64,000 bases of DNA, taken from contig NC_056752.1 in assembly GCF_018687715.1 (NCBI RefSeq), forward strand, positions 4,278,001-4,342,000. Direction: 5' to 3'. Every line of letters starts with the position of its first letter. Position 1 is the first letter of the stretch. Position numbers and translations under genes: made by a program. Under the pieces are notes generated by a model. That model was not told the DNA's origin. It saw nothing but the letters and a program-made list of their open reading frames with translations, and made no database searches. The stretch is from Carya illinoinensis (lineage: Eukaryota > Streptophyta > Magnoliopsida > Fagales > Juglandaceae). Shown piece after piece: positions 1 to 12,466 of this stretch.

Positions 1-560
1 TTGGGAGCTGTTCTGACACAGAGATGATTCTAAATAAAGGAGGGACGAAATTTAACGTGGTTCGGCAATTGCCTACATCCACAGCTGCTGTAATTTCACT
101 ATGAAATAATTTTTACAACAAACTCTCTCTGCTCACCCACTCTCTTTCTCTCTTGTAAACTCTCCCACACTTTGTCTGCACACATGCAGCACTCTCTATT
201 TTCTCTCTGCTGCACTCTGTCCGCACACACACACTCACCTCATCACAGCACTTCTATTTATAATATTGATTGGGAGTCGTCGATGAGAAGGTGCAGTTGA
301 GAGAAGGTGCAGCCGCACCTTTTGAATTCGGTGCATTCGGTCCATTCGGTGTCTTTCGGTGCATTAAACAAGCACATGCCATGCATGACCCACCACTTTT
401 GTCTCCATTCGCAACATCCACCATCTCACGTCTCGGCAGTTTGAATCTCTTTTGTTTTGATGTTCTCTTCATTATTTCATTCCCCATCCGTCAATTAGAT
501 CATTTTTCTCTATCCATATATCTCATGCTCTCAGTCTTCTGTCTGTCTGAGTCTCTTCCG
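1..560. repeat. Probable Copia-type LTR fragment at window edge
   Basis: Around 45-85 the sequence reads AACGTGGTTCGGCAATTGCC followed by CTACATCCAC, a phrase I recognise from many plant Ty1/copia LTRs. It is followed by CT/CA-rich sequence and a TATTTATAA stretch near 255. The mate LTR and the coding region are not in the window, so boundaries and orientation are unknown. Open frames here (for example 270-578) have no recognisable protein features. Confidence 0.35.
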
Positions 561-1810
561 TTCACTGCAAACCACTAGTCTATCATCATGATCAATAAGA
601 ACCTACTTCACCACCGTAAGCCAAACGATGCACACAGCCGCCACGAAGCCAGCTTCCTCCATGACATCGCCACTTGCACATAAAGTGCCGTCAGGCACGT
701 CTCAACCAGCCCCTCTCCAAATGCATGGCAACCTTCCATTTGTAGAAACACATCTCGCGAGTCACCCTCAACCTTGGTAGCAACCACAACACAGACTTAA
801 GCCCGACATTCAAGCAACAACCATCTTCATCAGTACCCAACCAACTCGTGACCCACCAGCCCTCTGCCCCTCTCCTCTCCCTCCACCGTAAACTATCACC
901 ACCCTGATTTCACCACGTGAAACGCCAAGCACACGGCTTGCATGGCAAGAAATCAACCACCGAAGAAGCCCCTGTTTTTTACCCCCGAAACAGAGGAAGT
1001 AGTCTTCCCTGCTGTGGGCCTCAAGCCAGCCACCCCACACCTCCAGTCTCCTCCACGCCATCACCACCTGCACGAAGAGCGTTGCCAGGCACTACACGTC
1101 ACTCCAGGTCTGCCGTTTTCCTCATGGTAAGCCGGCGGCACCCTCTCAACTTACTCTCTCTCTCTCTCTCCGTCTCTCTCTTTCTCACTCATCATCACCA
1201 ACTCTTTCTCAGATATCCCTCTCTCTATGTTTTCAGCAACCTGATGTCTGTTGCATGCCATCTTTCTTCCCCTTGGTGTTGCTTTGTTTCTGGTCTTATT
1301 TTTTTAGTTTAAGCTTCTTACGTGCCCTCTGTTCCCTTCATGTATTATTTCTGAAGTGTAGTGTAATTTTATTTTTAAGTGTTAACCTTTTGCAAGAGAA
1401 GTTTGTTTTACATTTATGCCCTTGATATTTGAAGGCTATATCAGAATATTTTTTTGTTTAGTTTCTTCTTTGTGCTTGTTTTAAGTAGAACCTATTTTAT
1501 GATGGCCTTGTTTTAGGTCTCAAATTAATTTGTATTTGTACTGATAGTATTTTATTTAAATTATTTGAAGTATCTATTTACAACTTGATTTCACGGAAAA
1601 CATTAAGGTATCTTCGTTATTTTATTTAGTATTAATTTTACAAGTTGATTTTAGTAGTATTTTAAATAAGAAGATTTAATTGAGTTAGGTATTATTAGAC
1701 TTCTTGTAAAGCTGAATAATTATATTAATTCTAAGAAATAAACCTATTTTAAGAGAGAAGGTTTTCATGGCTTATTTATGGGAGCTTATAGTAATCAAAG
1801 TATTCTATAA

Positions 1811-1870
<60 letters not shown>

Positions 1871-3284
1871 TCGTATATGTTGTTAGTTTTTTAAACAAGT
1901 GTATTTATTGATTTTCATGATTAACTAAATATTTATTGGGTTATCTTTTTTAGTATGAACTCAATTATGTGTTACTGAGGAATTTAGAAAGTGGTGGTAT
2001 TTTTTAGGTTTAGAGAAATTTTAAGTTTTTGAGGTATTACAATAGGTATTTCAGGTGTAAATATGATATATCTGCCTAATTGAAGATTTATTCAAATTAC
2101 ATGAATTTTTATAGGTGATGATTGATTTTTGTTCAGTACTGTTGTGGATAATTTCTGAAAAGCTAAGAAATTCAGGTAAGCAGGGTTCCTATGCTAGGTT
2201 TTACACAAATATTTGAAATTAAAGTTGACTTTCTGAAAACTTTGCATGTTTTGTTATTAAATGAGAACTTGGAAAAAACAACCTTGGTAGTTTCCTTGCA
2301 TTACTTATGAAATTGACATGAAAAATGGAAAATATTTTCTAACATGCATTGTGTAGACATAAGCTATATTTTTGTCATGCTGTCTCTGAAATGTGAAAAA
2401 GAGTGATATGAAAAATATGAAAATTTGTGCATTTATTTAGAAAGATGCTCCAACCTTATTTTTCAATATGTGAGAAAGATCTAAATATTTTTTATACTCT
2501 ATTTTATTATAATATAGCATCTAAAAACTTTTGGCATGGTGTACTGATTTTGTATATAACTTTATCTTTGCTCTGCTCTGTTATGCTTTGCTTTGTTTGG
2601 GTTGGTACCAACTCCTCTGTCTCTGCATGCACCCACTTTGGAAGCAAGTTGGTCTATTTGTGGTCTTTTTTATGTGCACGCTCGAGGCTCTGAGAATAAT
2701 AAGGAAAAGATTTCACATATGTCTACTCGGTTTGGCCGCTGGGGCTAGCACAACCCTACCATAGGGGTGAAACATGATCTCTGCTTTGTGAGATGCTTTG
2801 TTTTGATGTGATGATAATGTTCAGGTTATGTTATACCAAAGTACTCTAGGTTTTATATGTCTTAAAACCATCGCTCTGTTAAGTTTGAAAACATGTTTTG
2901 CTCTGCATGATAACTCTAGAAAATATTTTGTTCTGCATACTGTATTCTATAAATGCTCATGTTTGCACGCTAGTATATGTCCTTTGCTTACTAAGTTGTT
3001 GATAACTTATCCCTTATCTTCAGAATATTTTTCAGATGATTTTGGATATTTCAGTTGAGAATCAGATTATGAAGCATTGGGTTAGATGATTTAAGAATGT
3101 TGGTTTAAGTTTATCAGAGTTTCTATATGTGTATTGGCGAAGTTTATTATGAAATTTTGTTGTGTTCTAAAGACTTAGCATTTTGGAAAATTTATTATAT
3201 TGAGAAAATTAGTTTGAATCACAATTTTTTTTAAGATGTTGGGAATTTGGAGTGTATAATTATATTGTTAAAATGTGGGTTTAA
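561..3284. other. No supported gene; GC-richer block then AT-rich sequence
   Basis: Positions 590-1140 are C-rich, with several short open frames that show no recognisable domain, and may be the body of an unidentified repeat. From 1310 to 3284 the sequence is AT-rich with stops in all frames. A (CA)n(TA)n microsatellite lies at 1812-1870. I see no exon, RNA gene or intact element. Confidence 0.5.
1812..1870. repeat. Compound (AC)n(AT)n microsatellite
   Basis: About 19 AC units pass directly into about 10 AT units. Visible by eye. Confidence 0.95.
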
Positions 3285-3344
3285 GTGATAGGAAGTAACT
3301 CTTCGCCCCTACGAGACCAGGGAATTATAGTTGTTGTAGCTATT

Positions 3345-4700
3345 TCATATGACACCTTCAACATGTTGAGAAATACACTCCTTTCCAGCAGCTTTAGTGT
3401 TCGTGCTGAAGAGGATGGAAGTCTTCTGTCTATTCAGGGTCTGTCTAGAGGAGATTTCATAAACATTTAATAGATGGAGAATGTTGAACCATTCCTCAAG
3501 CTTAGACCTGCAAAAGATCACACAATCGTCAGCAAATAGGAGGTGGTTGATCCTAATGCCTCCCCTTGTAGCTGCCACTCCTTTGATAAGGCGTCTTGAT
3601 TCAGCTTGTTGCAATAAAACACTTAGACCTTACACACAAAGCAGGAATAGGTAAGGGAAAAGAGGATCCCCTTGCCTTAACCCTCTTGAAGGCAAAATAA
3701 CATCACTTGGGATCCCATTGACAACCATGGAGTAAGTGACAGATTTAACACAAGTCATGAGTAGTTTAATCCATTTTTCACTAAACCCCAACTTATGAAG
3801 CATTGTTTGCAAAAAATCTCATTCCATCCTGTCATAGGCCTTAGACATATCCAATTTGATGGCCATACTACCCTCCCTTCCCTTTTGCCTCGACTGCATA
3901 GTATGGAGAAGCTCATAAGCAACCATAATGTTGTCTGCAATTAATCTACTAGGGATGAAAGTACTTTGATTCTGAGAGATAATTTTTGGAAGTGCTAGTT
4001 TAAGCCTACTTGCCAAAACCTTAGAGATAAGTTTATACCAAACATTGTAAAGATTGATAGGCCTGTAATCATTAACAGTTTTGGGGGAATTAACCATAGG
4101 AATCAAAGCAATGAGAGTGTGATTCAAACCTCAGGGCATCACCCCACTACTAAGAAAGTCTAGAACAACTTGGACCACATCAGAGTCAATAGTACCCTAA
4201 CGATCTTCGTAGAAACCAGCATTGAAACGATCTAGCCCTGGAGATTTGAAGGGTGACATTTGTTTTAAGGCAGCTTCGACATCTTCTGGTGTGAATTCTC
4301 TATCCAATTGTTCCCTCATACCCAGAGAAATTTTGTGCTCCACTCTGGTCAAACACTGCTGTATAAACCTGCCAATTGGGTTAGAGGTTTGAAACCTAAG
4401 TGAAATGAGTCCAGAATCCTGCTGCCACATCTTCCTTAGTCAATAGGACTTTACCTTCCCCATCCACTACCTTTTTTACTAAATTGTTTTTCCTCCTTTG
4501 ATTAACACAAGCATGATAGAATTTAGTATTTTTATTCCCTTGTGTTAACCAATGAGTTTTGGCCCTTTGTTTCCATCTAACATCTTCCTAATCGAGTAAG
4601 AAACCCACCTCATTTTGTAATCTGACTGGTCTGGATTTGAACCAGATCAATTCAGTAAAATGGATCAAGATCAACTGATAAAGTTGACCTAGATCAAGCC
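3345..4700 (-). pseudogene. Degenerate LINE (non-LTR retrotransposon) reverse transcriptase
   Basis: Read on the minus strand from about 4700 to 3345, this is the reverse transcriptase part of a plant L1-like LINE, in pieces. In order, the fragments contain a linker of the type THWLTQGNKNTKFYH (about 4560-4510), the SPFKSPGLDRFNAGFY motif (about 4260-4200), then DYRPINLYNVWYKLISK and LDMSKAYDRME (4127-3819), GLRQGDPLFPYLF (about 3690-3630), and the catalytic box LLFADDCVIF (about 3560-3520). These blocks and their order are diagnostic of the family. They lie in three or more frames with stops between them, so no protein can be made. No endonuclease domain precedes and no RNase H follows, so the copy is truncated at both ends. 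Confidence 0.9.
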
Positions 4701-4829
4701 TATTGTTCAAGCATGTTCCTCTCTTCCCAAATAAGCAATGCCGCACGTCTGCATCTTTAACACTAGGCATGGCATCTCAACGGTGGTCCTCGCCAGTGAG
4801 AAGAAGATGGTGTGGCATCCCCAGCCTCC

Positions 4830-5095
4830 TCCTGCCACCGAGGTCCACCTCCTCTCCACCTCTTTTTTTTTTTTTAATGTTACTATCTACTCTGCGGTCA
4901 CTGGGCTTTGAAGCCCCTACGCCTCCGTCACAAAGGCTCCAGCGAGGAGCTTCTCAACGACGCCAAACTTTTTTTTTTTTTTAATCATGGAACCACCTCG
5001 GTAGTGGGCTTTGGAACTCTTTACCACTGTTACAGAGACACCGGCGAGGTCTTAGCCTCCTCGTGACACTGACCTCCCTTCAATTTTTTTTTTTT
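4830..5095. repeat. Imperfect tandem repeat, about 110-bp unit ending in poly-T
   Basis: Runs of 12 or more T occur near 4862-4876, 4970-4982 and 5083-5093, about 110 bp apart. The sequence between them is related: GGTCACTGGGCTTTGAAGCC aligns with GGTAGTGGGCTTTGGAACTC, each followed by a CCGTCACA/CTGTTACA block and a GCGAGG block. Two units and part of a third are visible. The function is unknown. Confidence 0.65.
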
Positions 5096-5403
5096 AAATA
5101 AACCAAACCCAAGGAAAACTACTGTGCAACACCCATTCGGTTTCCATCTCAAATACAATTTAGAGTTCATAAAATTGGAAGCAATTTCATATGCATAAAT
5201 ACACATAAATTCACATATGCAATTTCACATATATATTTCATATACAGTTTATGTATGTGTGGCATAGCAATTTATGCATAATATCAGTATGAAGCAGTCT
5301 GTGTTTTTATCTTTCACGACTAAAAGGAAATATCAAAGTGAGATATGGCATGTACAATATTTTATCGAGATCATAAAATCTATGACTTGGCTCTAAAACC
5401 ACA
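5096..5403 (-). mobile_element. Stub of a minus-strand Copia element (PBS and leader)
   Basis: Immediately outside the inverted LTR at 5404-5812, the minus strand reads TGTGGTTTTAGAGCC. This corresponds to the TGGTATCAGAGC initiator-Met primer-binding site of plant Copia elements. It is followed by a leader (about 5390-5350) that matches the leader of the plus-strand Copia-A at about 6065-6105. No coding remnant is visible before the tandem repeat at 4830-5095, so the element is truncated early. Confidence 0.65.
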
Positions 5404-5812
5404 TGTGAAATATTTTAAAATGAACTTTTAATAATCCAATCTTTGATTTTTTATGATCCACAATAATAAAACAACATGTACCTTTCTTCATCAGTTTGAT
5501 GAAGAATTAGATTTGGCTATGAAGGAAGGATTACCCTAGCAACTTTGCCTCATAAGTGTCTCACGATAGCTAAGGCATTCTGATGTTGTAGGTGAGAACC
5601 CTTGAACCCCTCAATCCTATTTATAGATTTATGGTCATCAAGAAATCTACACTTTGTGTCTGACTATAATTAGAGATATAGAGTTTTAATCTTATCTCTT
5701 AGGAGTTTTATCATTCCATTATAACTCATCTATTAACTGATAGGTTTTGAGCTATTCTAAACTCTATTTAAGATGGGTGTGTGAGACATAGAGTTTAAAT
5801 AAAACTCTTACA
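5404..5812 (-). mobile_element. Complete Copia LTR, inverted (family of Copia-A)
   Basis: The reverse complement starts TGTAAGAGTTTTATTTAAAC and ends TTTCACA. It aligns along its length with the Copia-A LTR copies at 5813-6046, 11360-11549 and 18023-18307; shared words include CTCACACACCCAT, TCTATAAATAG and TTATTATTGTGGAT. The length, 409 bp, gives the full size of this LTR family. Confidence 0.8.
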
Positions 5813-6046
5813 AAGAATATCTCTATATCTAGTCACCGTGAGACACAAATGTCTCTAGATTTCATGATGGTTAGAACTCTATAAATAGTATTGAGGGGTT
5901 AAGAGTTCTTACCTATAATATTATTGTGCCTCTAGCCATCAGGAGATACTCATAGGTAACTTTCTAACTGTTATTATTTTATTATTGTGGATAATAAAAA
6001 ATTGAAAATCTAATTATTAATGTTTTTCATGTTAAAATATTTAACA
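5813..6046 (+). mobile_element. Copia-A 5' LTR, truncated at its 5' end
   Basis: It begins inside the LTR family sequence, directly abutting the start of the inverted LTR at 5812, and ends TTTAACA at 6046. It contains the CTATAAATAG promoter-like box near 5879. It aligns with 18023-18307 to the last base of the LTR. Confidence 0.8.
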
Positions 6047-6060
6047 TTTGGTATCAAAGC
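6047..6060 (+). other. Primer-binding site of Copia-A
   Basis: TTTGGTATCAAAGC follows the LTR end directly. It differs by one base from the canonical TGGTATCAGAGC site that pairs with initiator-Met tRNA in plant Copia elements. Confidence 0.8.
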
Positions 6061-8439
6061 ATCAGATTACAGATATTTTATGATCTTGATAAAATATACA
6101 GTAAATAAATGTCTATTTGATTTTATATGTTCCTCCGTGTGTCTCCCTCAACTTTTTATCATGTCACGGTTGATTGAAGACACAATGTGTCCTTCGGTCT
6201 CAGAAATAAATTTACGATGGTGTTTGAGAATTTCAAGTGACTCCTTTCGATTCTCAAATAAAAATTTTCTCAATGATATTCATGCTTATGTTTCAATTTT
6301 TAGCTTAGAGTTTTATTTTCCTCACCTTCTGTTTGTACGTGTTTGTCCTGGGTTGAAGAGTTGAGGAAGGGGCCACTATATGGGTTAGCAATGGTCAGAG
6401 TGCCGTCATTGGTACACCGGGATGGAAGAACGTCATCACCACCTTGGAGATCCTCTAGCTTTGGTGGCCCAAATCTCTCTGAGATCGGTTTTAGAGAGAG
6501 AGAGAGAGAGAGAGAGAAGGTAAGAAAGGAGGTGGACGTTGGCGACGAGAGAAGGCTAAAGATGCCCGGCCTACCTACTTCTTCTCACCAGAGACACCCT
6601 CTATATGCCATATAAAATCATTAATAATAAGAGAAGCCAAAACAATGCACGAATGCTTTCTGGTGTGGCAGTTGCTCAATATTGAAGAAGAATTAAAAAA
6701 AATTAAAAAAAGGGGTAGGGTTTTCTTCAACCCATTAAAGGCTTTGGGCCCAGGCCAAGAAGAATAATAGGGGCAATACTATGTACGGCCAGCATAGTGG
6801 GCCAAAATTCTAACCCTGCCCAATAACATAAACCAAAAAAAAAAAGGAGAAAATTTTGAGATTTTATTTTCTCTTATGTGCATGGTTTTGCTATTCAATA
6901 AATGCACGAATTATTTAATGTTGATTTTTTGGCTCTTGTTTAAATTATTGATATGCCATATATAATTGTTTATGCCATACGGGACAAATGGTTTGTACCA
7001 AAATTAAGGAAAGAATTGGTTGCCCAAAGGTACCAGATTTTTCTGAATTTTGATGGAAAAACCATTAAATTCCATAGTAAAGATCGGTACGTTGGAGTAA
7101 ACAATTCGTGTGTCAAGATCTATTCTCAAAGAATGATCTTGATGACACTACTAGTTCATCTATCAAAATAAGGTTGGAGGGAATATTTTGTATGTCAGAA
7201 TTTACTCCCAAAGGAGAATTCTGATGATACAGCTAGTTCATCTACAAAATCTAAAATTGAAGGAAACATTTTGTATGTCAAACTTTACTCCTAAAGGAGA
7301 ATTTTGATGATACAACTAGTTCCTCCATAAAATTTAAAATTGGACAGAATATTTGGTACATTAGGGTTCATTTCTAAAGGAGGGACATCAATAACACTAT
7401 TAGTTCATTTATAATAGTTTAAGTTCTCCATAATGGCTTAAATTCTAAACTTGAAACTAGAGGGAACATTTTGTATGTTGGGGTTCACTCTTAAAGAAAT
7501 GATCTCGATGACATTATTAGTTTATCCATAATGGTTTAAATTTTATTATTATTTATGATTGTCGAACTCAAAGCATTAATGTAATAAAAATACTTTTCTT
7601 GCAATAAATATATAAATATCATTACAAGTTTTGTGTATAGAATGAATCTAGTTTAGAAAAAGATGAGCATGTCAAATTTACACCAAGAGTTTCAGACCTT
7701 AGTTTATCCATTTTAAATCTAAGATCAATTATTTTTTTAGAATAGTGGTAAGGGTCATAAATGTACAATATTTAAGAAGATGGAATTAATTACTACATAT
7801 CAAATTTTGAACTTTAGGAATGAAAATTATGAAATCTTCTTATTTTTGTATAGAATGTTTTATTTTAGATGTATCATTATTTTATCAAAATGATGAAATA
7901 TGAACAAGTTGGCTGTTTAGATTGATACACATTTATTTTGTTAATTTGTATTGAAAAACAACTGTATCTTTTGGAAAATGATGATCATGAAAATGTAAGA
8001 ATTGTGTCAATTTAATTTTGAAAGAAACAATAACACATAAAGGTTTAAGTGCCTAAGCACAAGACGTAATTCGAATGGAAGGGCAAATGTTTTCTATATA
8101 AGTCTAGAATCAAATCTTATAAATGTTTATACTTATTTTTTAGGTTAATCTTGTGTGCAAATGTTCATATTTCTTTTACTTGCATGAGTTTCACATCAAA
8201 CTCTATAAATGTTGATACTTATTTATTTAGTTTTTTTTTTTTTTTTGTGATTAAACTTTAATAGAAATGTTCATGTTTCAATTTGTTTCAAAATGTCATT
8301 TATCTTGGTTCCATTTTTGCTTCCAATAAAATTTTTTATTTGTCATGCCTTCATATTAATATTTTTGTTAAAAGTTTTTCACTCATGAGGCATGTATTGG
8401 AACCAAAGGAAAAATGATTTATAAAAAATTTTACAATTT
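6061..8439 (+). pseudogene. Copia-A leader and gag region, unreadable
   Basis: All frames carry frequent stops. A (GA)n run lies at 6494-6519. Short frames such as 6020-6364 and 6953-7171 contain no domain I recognise. About five imperfect tandem units lie at 7080-7550 (entered separately). Position in the element makes this the gag and protease region, but no gag or protease motif is visible. Confidence 0.45.
7080..7550 (+). repeat. Imperfect tandem repeat in Copia-A, unit about 85-95 bp
   Basis: The phrase TTTGTATGTC (or a variant), then ACTCCTAAAGGAGAATTTTGATGA, then CTAGTTCATCTA recurs about five times. Later units have diverged. Several units read in a frame as variants of ILYVKLYS...RRILMIQLV, so the tandem may once have been coding. 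Confidence 0.65.
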
Positions 8440-8830
8440 GTGGCGTAGAAGTTTGAAGCATGATTAAAGAACAACCTTATTTGTGGCATAAAATATTGGA
8501 GAATATCTCCAAAGAAAACTTGTAAAGGTTAGTAAATAATATATTTTCTACATTTAGATTTTCTAATCTTAATATGTGTGTTAATTTGTATGAAAGGAAA
8601 GCAAATCAAACATATCAAGAAAATATGCCACAAAAAATAGAGAGTTTCTTGAGATAATGTATATAGATGCATGTAAGCCTTTTTCTCTATAATGTTTGAT
8701 AGATAAAAGTATTTCATTACTTTCATAGATGATTTTCATGGTATGGATGTATATATCTGCTACATGAAAAATCTCAAGCCATTGGTAATTCTTAAGGTAC
8801 TTCTCATGGGGAGGAAATGCAACTAGGTAG
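8440..8830 (+). pseudogene. Copia-A GAG-pre-integrase and integrase N-terminus remnant
   Basis: Reading across frames gives LWHKILENISKENL (about 8477-8520), the decayed form of the LWHxRLGHIS motif of the GAG-pre-integrase domain. It is followed by the decayed zinc-finger region and then IDACKPFSL (about 8661-8690), corresponding to the DICGPFS start of the integrase core. A piece near 8715-8790 corresponds to the FITFIDDxSRYGYIYL region. Several frameshifts and stops are present. Confidence 0.75.
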
Positions 8831-10284
8831 AAATGTGAAAATCATCAAATTGGATTAAAGTAGTGTCATGAAAAATATTAAGAGTTTGGCCATAATCCTA
8901 TCCTATTTCATTAACTTCTTAAAACAAATGTAGTTAACCTCTTAAAAATAACTATGTAGAACTTATATTGTGTTCTACACGATATTACTTAATGGTGTAG
9001 AACTCTTAATGGCTTATTTTTTTACTTATGGATTGATTTAAGGCATATACATGTATGGATAGTCAAGTTAAAGTAATACTTTATAACCCAAATGAAAGAA
9101 AGTTGAGTCCTATTATAGTCAGGAGATTCAAATGATTTAGGCTATATTGTTTCTATTTATAATTTGAATTTTGAGAAAATTGAAATATCAAATTCCTTAA
9201 GGTTGGCAAAATCAGTAGAAGTATAGAAATTAGAGATATGATTGTAGTGAAGTGCATTCTTGTACTTCAAAAATTGTTATCGTTTCTTTTTATTATTATC
9301 TCAATGATAATATGGAACAAGAAGCAAATAATCATCTACCTTATCAGAGAAACACTGCTGAAGAATTGACCATGGAGACATCAAAACAGGTAATCTCATG
9401 TAATCTTCTTGATTTACTATTTGGTAGGCTATGTGGTATATCTTCAAAATTTGAATTTGATATAGAAACAAATAAAAGTTCACATATGTTTTCACAAGTT
9501 TTAGAAATAAGTAAAGATTGATGCATAAAAGAGTGATTGAAATCCATGAATAAATATAAAGTTTGTAATTTCGTCCAATTGTCTAAAAAGCATAAAAAGT
9601 CGAATGTAAATAGGTCTTGGAGACAAACCCTAACTTTAAAGACAATATTGAACGATATAAATTCAAATTTGTAATAAAGGGCTTTACTCGTAAATGAGCA
9701 TTGATCAGAGACAGATTTTCTATTAAACCTGAAAGAACTCATTAAGTATCACTATGACATTAGTAGCTCATTATGGTCTAGACTTATATCTAATGGATGT
9801 GAAAACAATTATAGACTGAAAGTCAGAAGTGTACAAGAAATGAATAAAATGATTACTTAGAAAATATAACAAATTTTTTGAAAATTGGTATTTGATATTT
9901 GATAATACCAATGTTGTTTTTAGATTTTAAAAAAAAAATTATTGTTAATGTATATACCCGTAGGTCAGTGGAAGTATATTTGTATTATGGTCATACATGT
10001 ATATGACTTTTTGGCAAGTATGAATCATAGTTTGTAGTATGACATTAAAGTTATGTCTCTAAATAACTTTAAAAATGAACTTTATGAATAAGACATCCTT
10101 CGTAACTAGAATTGAACTTTAATACTAGGATGATGACTATTAGAATTGTCTCAATATAATTGCATAGAGTTTTGGAAGATTTTACATGAAGAAATGTTGT
10201 TCAGTAGATGTTTTAAAAATAAAATTTGACATGCTTAGTATTTTATAGTGACCTTAAATTGATTAGTCTGTTAAAGAAATTCTG

Positions 10285-10800
10285 TATATAATGGTTATAA
10301 GGAATTTGATGGTTGCACAAACTTATATAGGGCCAAATATTTGTTTTACAGTTGGCATCCTTGGTTGTTGCAAAAGTAACCCAATGATATTTGACATAAA
10401 AGCTATGAAAAGAGTGCAAGGTTATTTGCAAGAAATTAAAGATTATATTGTTGCCTTCAGAAGAACTGATACTCTTTAAGTAGCTGGATATTTAGACTCT
10501 AGTTTGCATGATTGTGTTAGTGAAATTTAAAAAAAAAATACATTTATGGTTAGTTATTTTGCTATTTTTATAGTTATTTTATGAAAAAGTACAAAACAAA
10601 TCTCTTATTGCTTTATGTACAATAGAGGCTGAGTTTGTAGTATGTTTTTAGGCCACATTGTATGATATATGACTGAAGAAACTTATCTTAGGACTTAGAA
10701 CTGTCAACTTTTTAGTCAAGCTGCTAAGAAAGTATTGCAAGAATTTCTTAGATTATTTTTCTCCGAATGGTGAGTATTTAATGAGATTTCAAATACCTAA
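10285..10800 (+). pseudogene. Copia-A reverse transcriptase C-terminus and RNase H remnant
   Basis: The open frame 10291-10479 reads GPNICFTVGILGCCKSNP, then IKAMKRVQGYLQEIKDY and AFRRTDTL. This is the decayed RPDIAYAVGVLxRYxxNPxxxHWxAxKRVLRYLKGTKDY block of Copia reverse transcriptases. Downstream (about 10560-10800) RNase H pieces such as CTIEAEFVVCF follow in other frames. The family assignment is firm and the copy is non-functional. Confidence 0.85.
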
Positions 10801-11359
10801 GTGTTAAGGAGAAAATATATAAACGAATAATGTCCATATTAATAGTGTTAATGATTACACTTTAAAGAACATGTTGAAAATATGGGTCTTATGCTTATAC
10901 TCATGATGTGAACATTTTAAAGAGATCATTGACATGTTGAGTATTTTGTTACTGGACATTGAGAGATATCTATTATGGTTGTTTCTGTTGTCTTATCTTT
11001 CCACTTTATATGTAAATTGAATGGTGTGAAGGAATGATGACAAGATAATATCTGCAATGGACATGAATTGGAACCCAAGGCATTATAGTATTCACCTTAA
11101 TTGTCCTAGTTAAAAATCATGTTAAATTAAGTTATTAGTGTTGTGGTACATGGAAGGAAATTTGTTGATTATATAACAGAAGACCGCCATGACTCGCATT
11201 GGTAGCTAATTTGGCATTGATATTACGAAACTCATGTAATGTATTTTGAGCTAAGAAAGTTTTCTAAAAATGAACGTGCACAGTATGATTATTAATTTCT
11301 TGTAATAAGCCCATGAACGAAAAAGATTATTTTATAAGCATATAGGCCAAGTAGGAGAA

Positions 11360-11549
11360 TGTAAGAATTTTCTTAAAACTTTATGTCTCACACACCCATA
11401 TCCTATTGGGTTTAGACTAGCTCAATTATTATGAGTTAATTAATGAGTCACAGTGAGACAAGATTACCTCTATATCTTGTCAAAGTGAGCATAAATGTCT
11501 TTAGATTTCATGATGGCTAGAAGTCTATAAATAGTACTGCGAGGTTAAG
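11360..11549 (+). mobile_element. Copia-A 3' LTR, left piece
   Basis: It starts TGTAAGAATTTTC directly after a polypurine tract and matches the first ~190 bp of the family LTR, including CTCACACACCCAT and CTATAAATAG. It is cut off at 11549 by the G1 element. Confidence 0.8.
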
Positions 11550-11966
11550 TGAAAGGGATATTTGAGCCCTCCACAATTTTAGCTAAGAGATGAAGTCAAG
11601 AAATGACTCAAACTCCTAGGAGGGAGATGACTCATAATTCTAGCAGGAGATGGATTCACACTCTTAACAGGAGATAAACTCAAACTCTTAAGAGGAAAGA
11701 GATTCAGGTTCCTAACAGGAAACAGGCTCACACTCCTACAAGAAAAGACTTCACAAGGCTAATTAGACTTCTATCACTCTAAGGCAATAAGATCTATAAA
11801 TAGCCTATAGGAGGTAACAAATCCTTAACTTGATTTACCATACACTCTTGCTCTTATATTATTATTCTGACTTTGGCATCAAAGATTCCACAAGGTAACA
11901 AGGGCTGCCCCTTCATTTGTTGCAGGTGATCCGTGTGGTAGGTGGCGATGAAACACGTCCTTAATA
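11550..11966 (+). mobile_element. G1 5' LTR
   Basis: It starts TGAAAGGGATATTTG and ends ACACGTCCTTAATA, where the expected terminal CA is mutated to TA. It contains the repeated phrase family 'CTCCTA/ACAGGAGA' and a CTATAAATAG box near 11792. It is 417 bp long. Confidence 0.8.
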
Positions 11967-12077
11967 TTTGGCACTGTCTGTGGGATCTATATATATTTCC
12001 CGCAACCAGCGTACTTTTCACATGCCTACTGCTACACGATCACAAACAACAGAGACTGAGAAACGAACACAACAGAG

Positions 12078-12466
12078 ATGGAGGCGAGGTGGGCAGATAT
12101 GGAAGAAAAATCGAAGAAGACGGCAGATCTAGTAGAGCAACTGCAGAAAGAAAATGAGGAGTTAAGGCGATAGCATATTGCTACGCCGCCAGTCGATGGA
12201 CAAATGGAAGAGGATGCCCATAGTGCAGGCGACGTCGATACTAAGGAGCTGGAAAAGAAGAAACTTCACAACAAGCTAAAAAGTCTTGTTGACAAATATG
12301 AAGAGATGATGAGGAAGATGGGAGGATCTTCCTCGGTAGAACAATTGCTAAATCGTATAGACCTCCCCTACAACGACAAAGTTATGGCAGTACCCCTCTC
12401 GCCTAAATTCAAGGTTTCCCAGATTGATGTGTACAATGGGTCCGAAGACCTGGTGATAAAGGGTTA
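12078..12466 (+). pseudogene. G1 gag N-terminal part
   Basis: From ATG 12078 the frame reads a charged coiled-coil start (EEKSKKTADLVEQLQKENEE), one in-frame stop (about 12171), then the open stretch 12204-12466. That stretch has a second coiled coil (KKKLHNKLKSLVDKYEEMM), LPYNDKVMAVPLSPKFKVSQ and YNGSEDLVI. The motif PLSPKFKxPxxxxYxGSxDPxDHL is the start of the plant gypsy gag core. The reading breaks at the nested insertion and resumes at 15263. Confidence 0.8.

Noticed and set aside
270..1312. Open frames on both strands near the window start
   Set aside because: Low-complexity composition, no domain, and they lie in LTR-like or C-rich repeat sequence.
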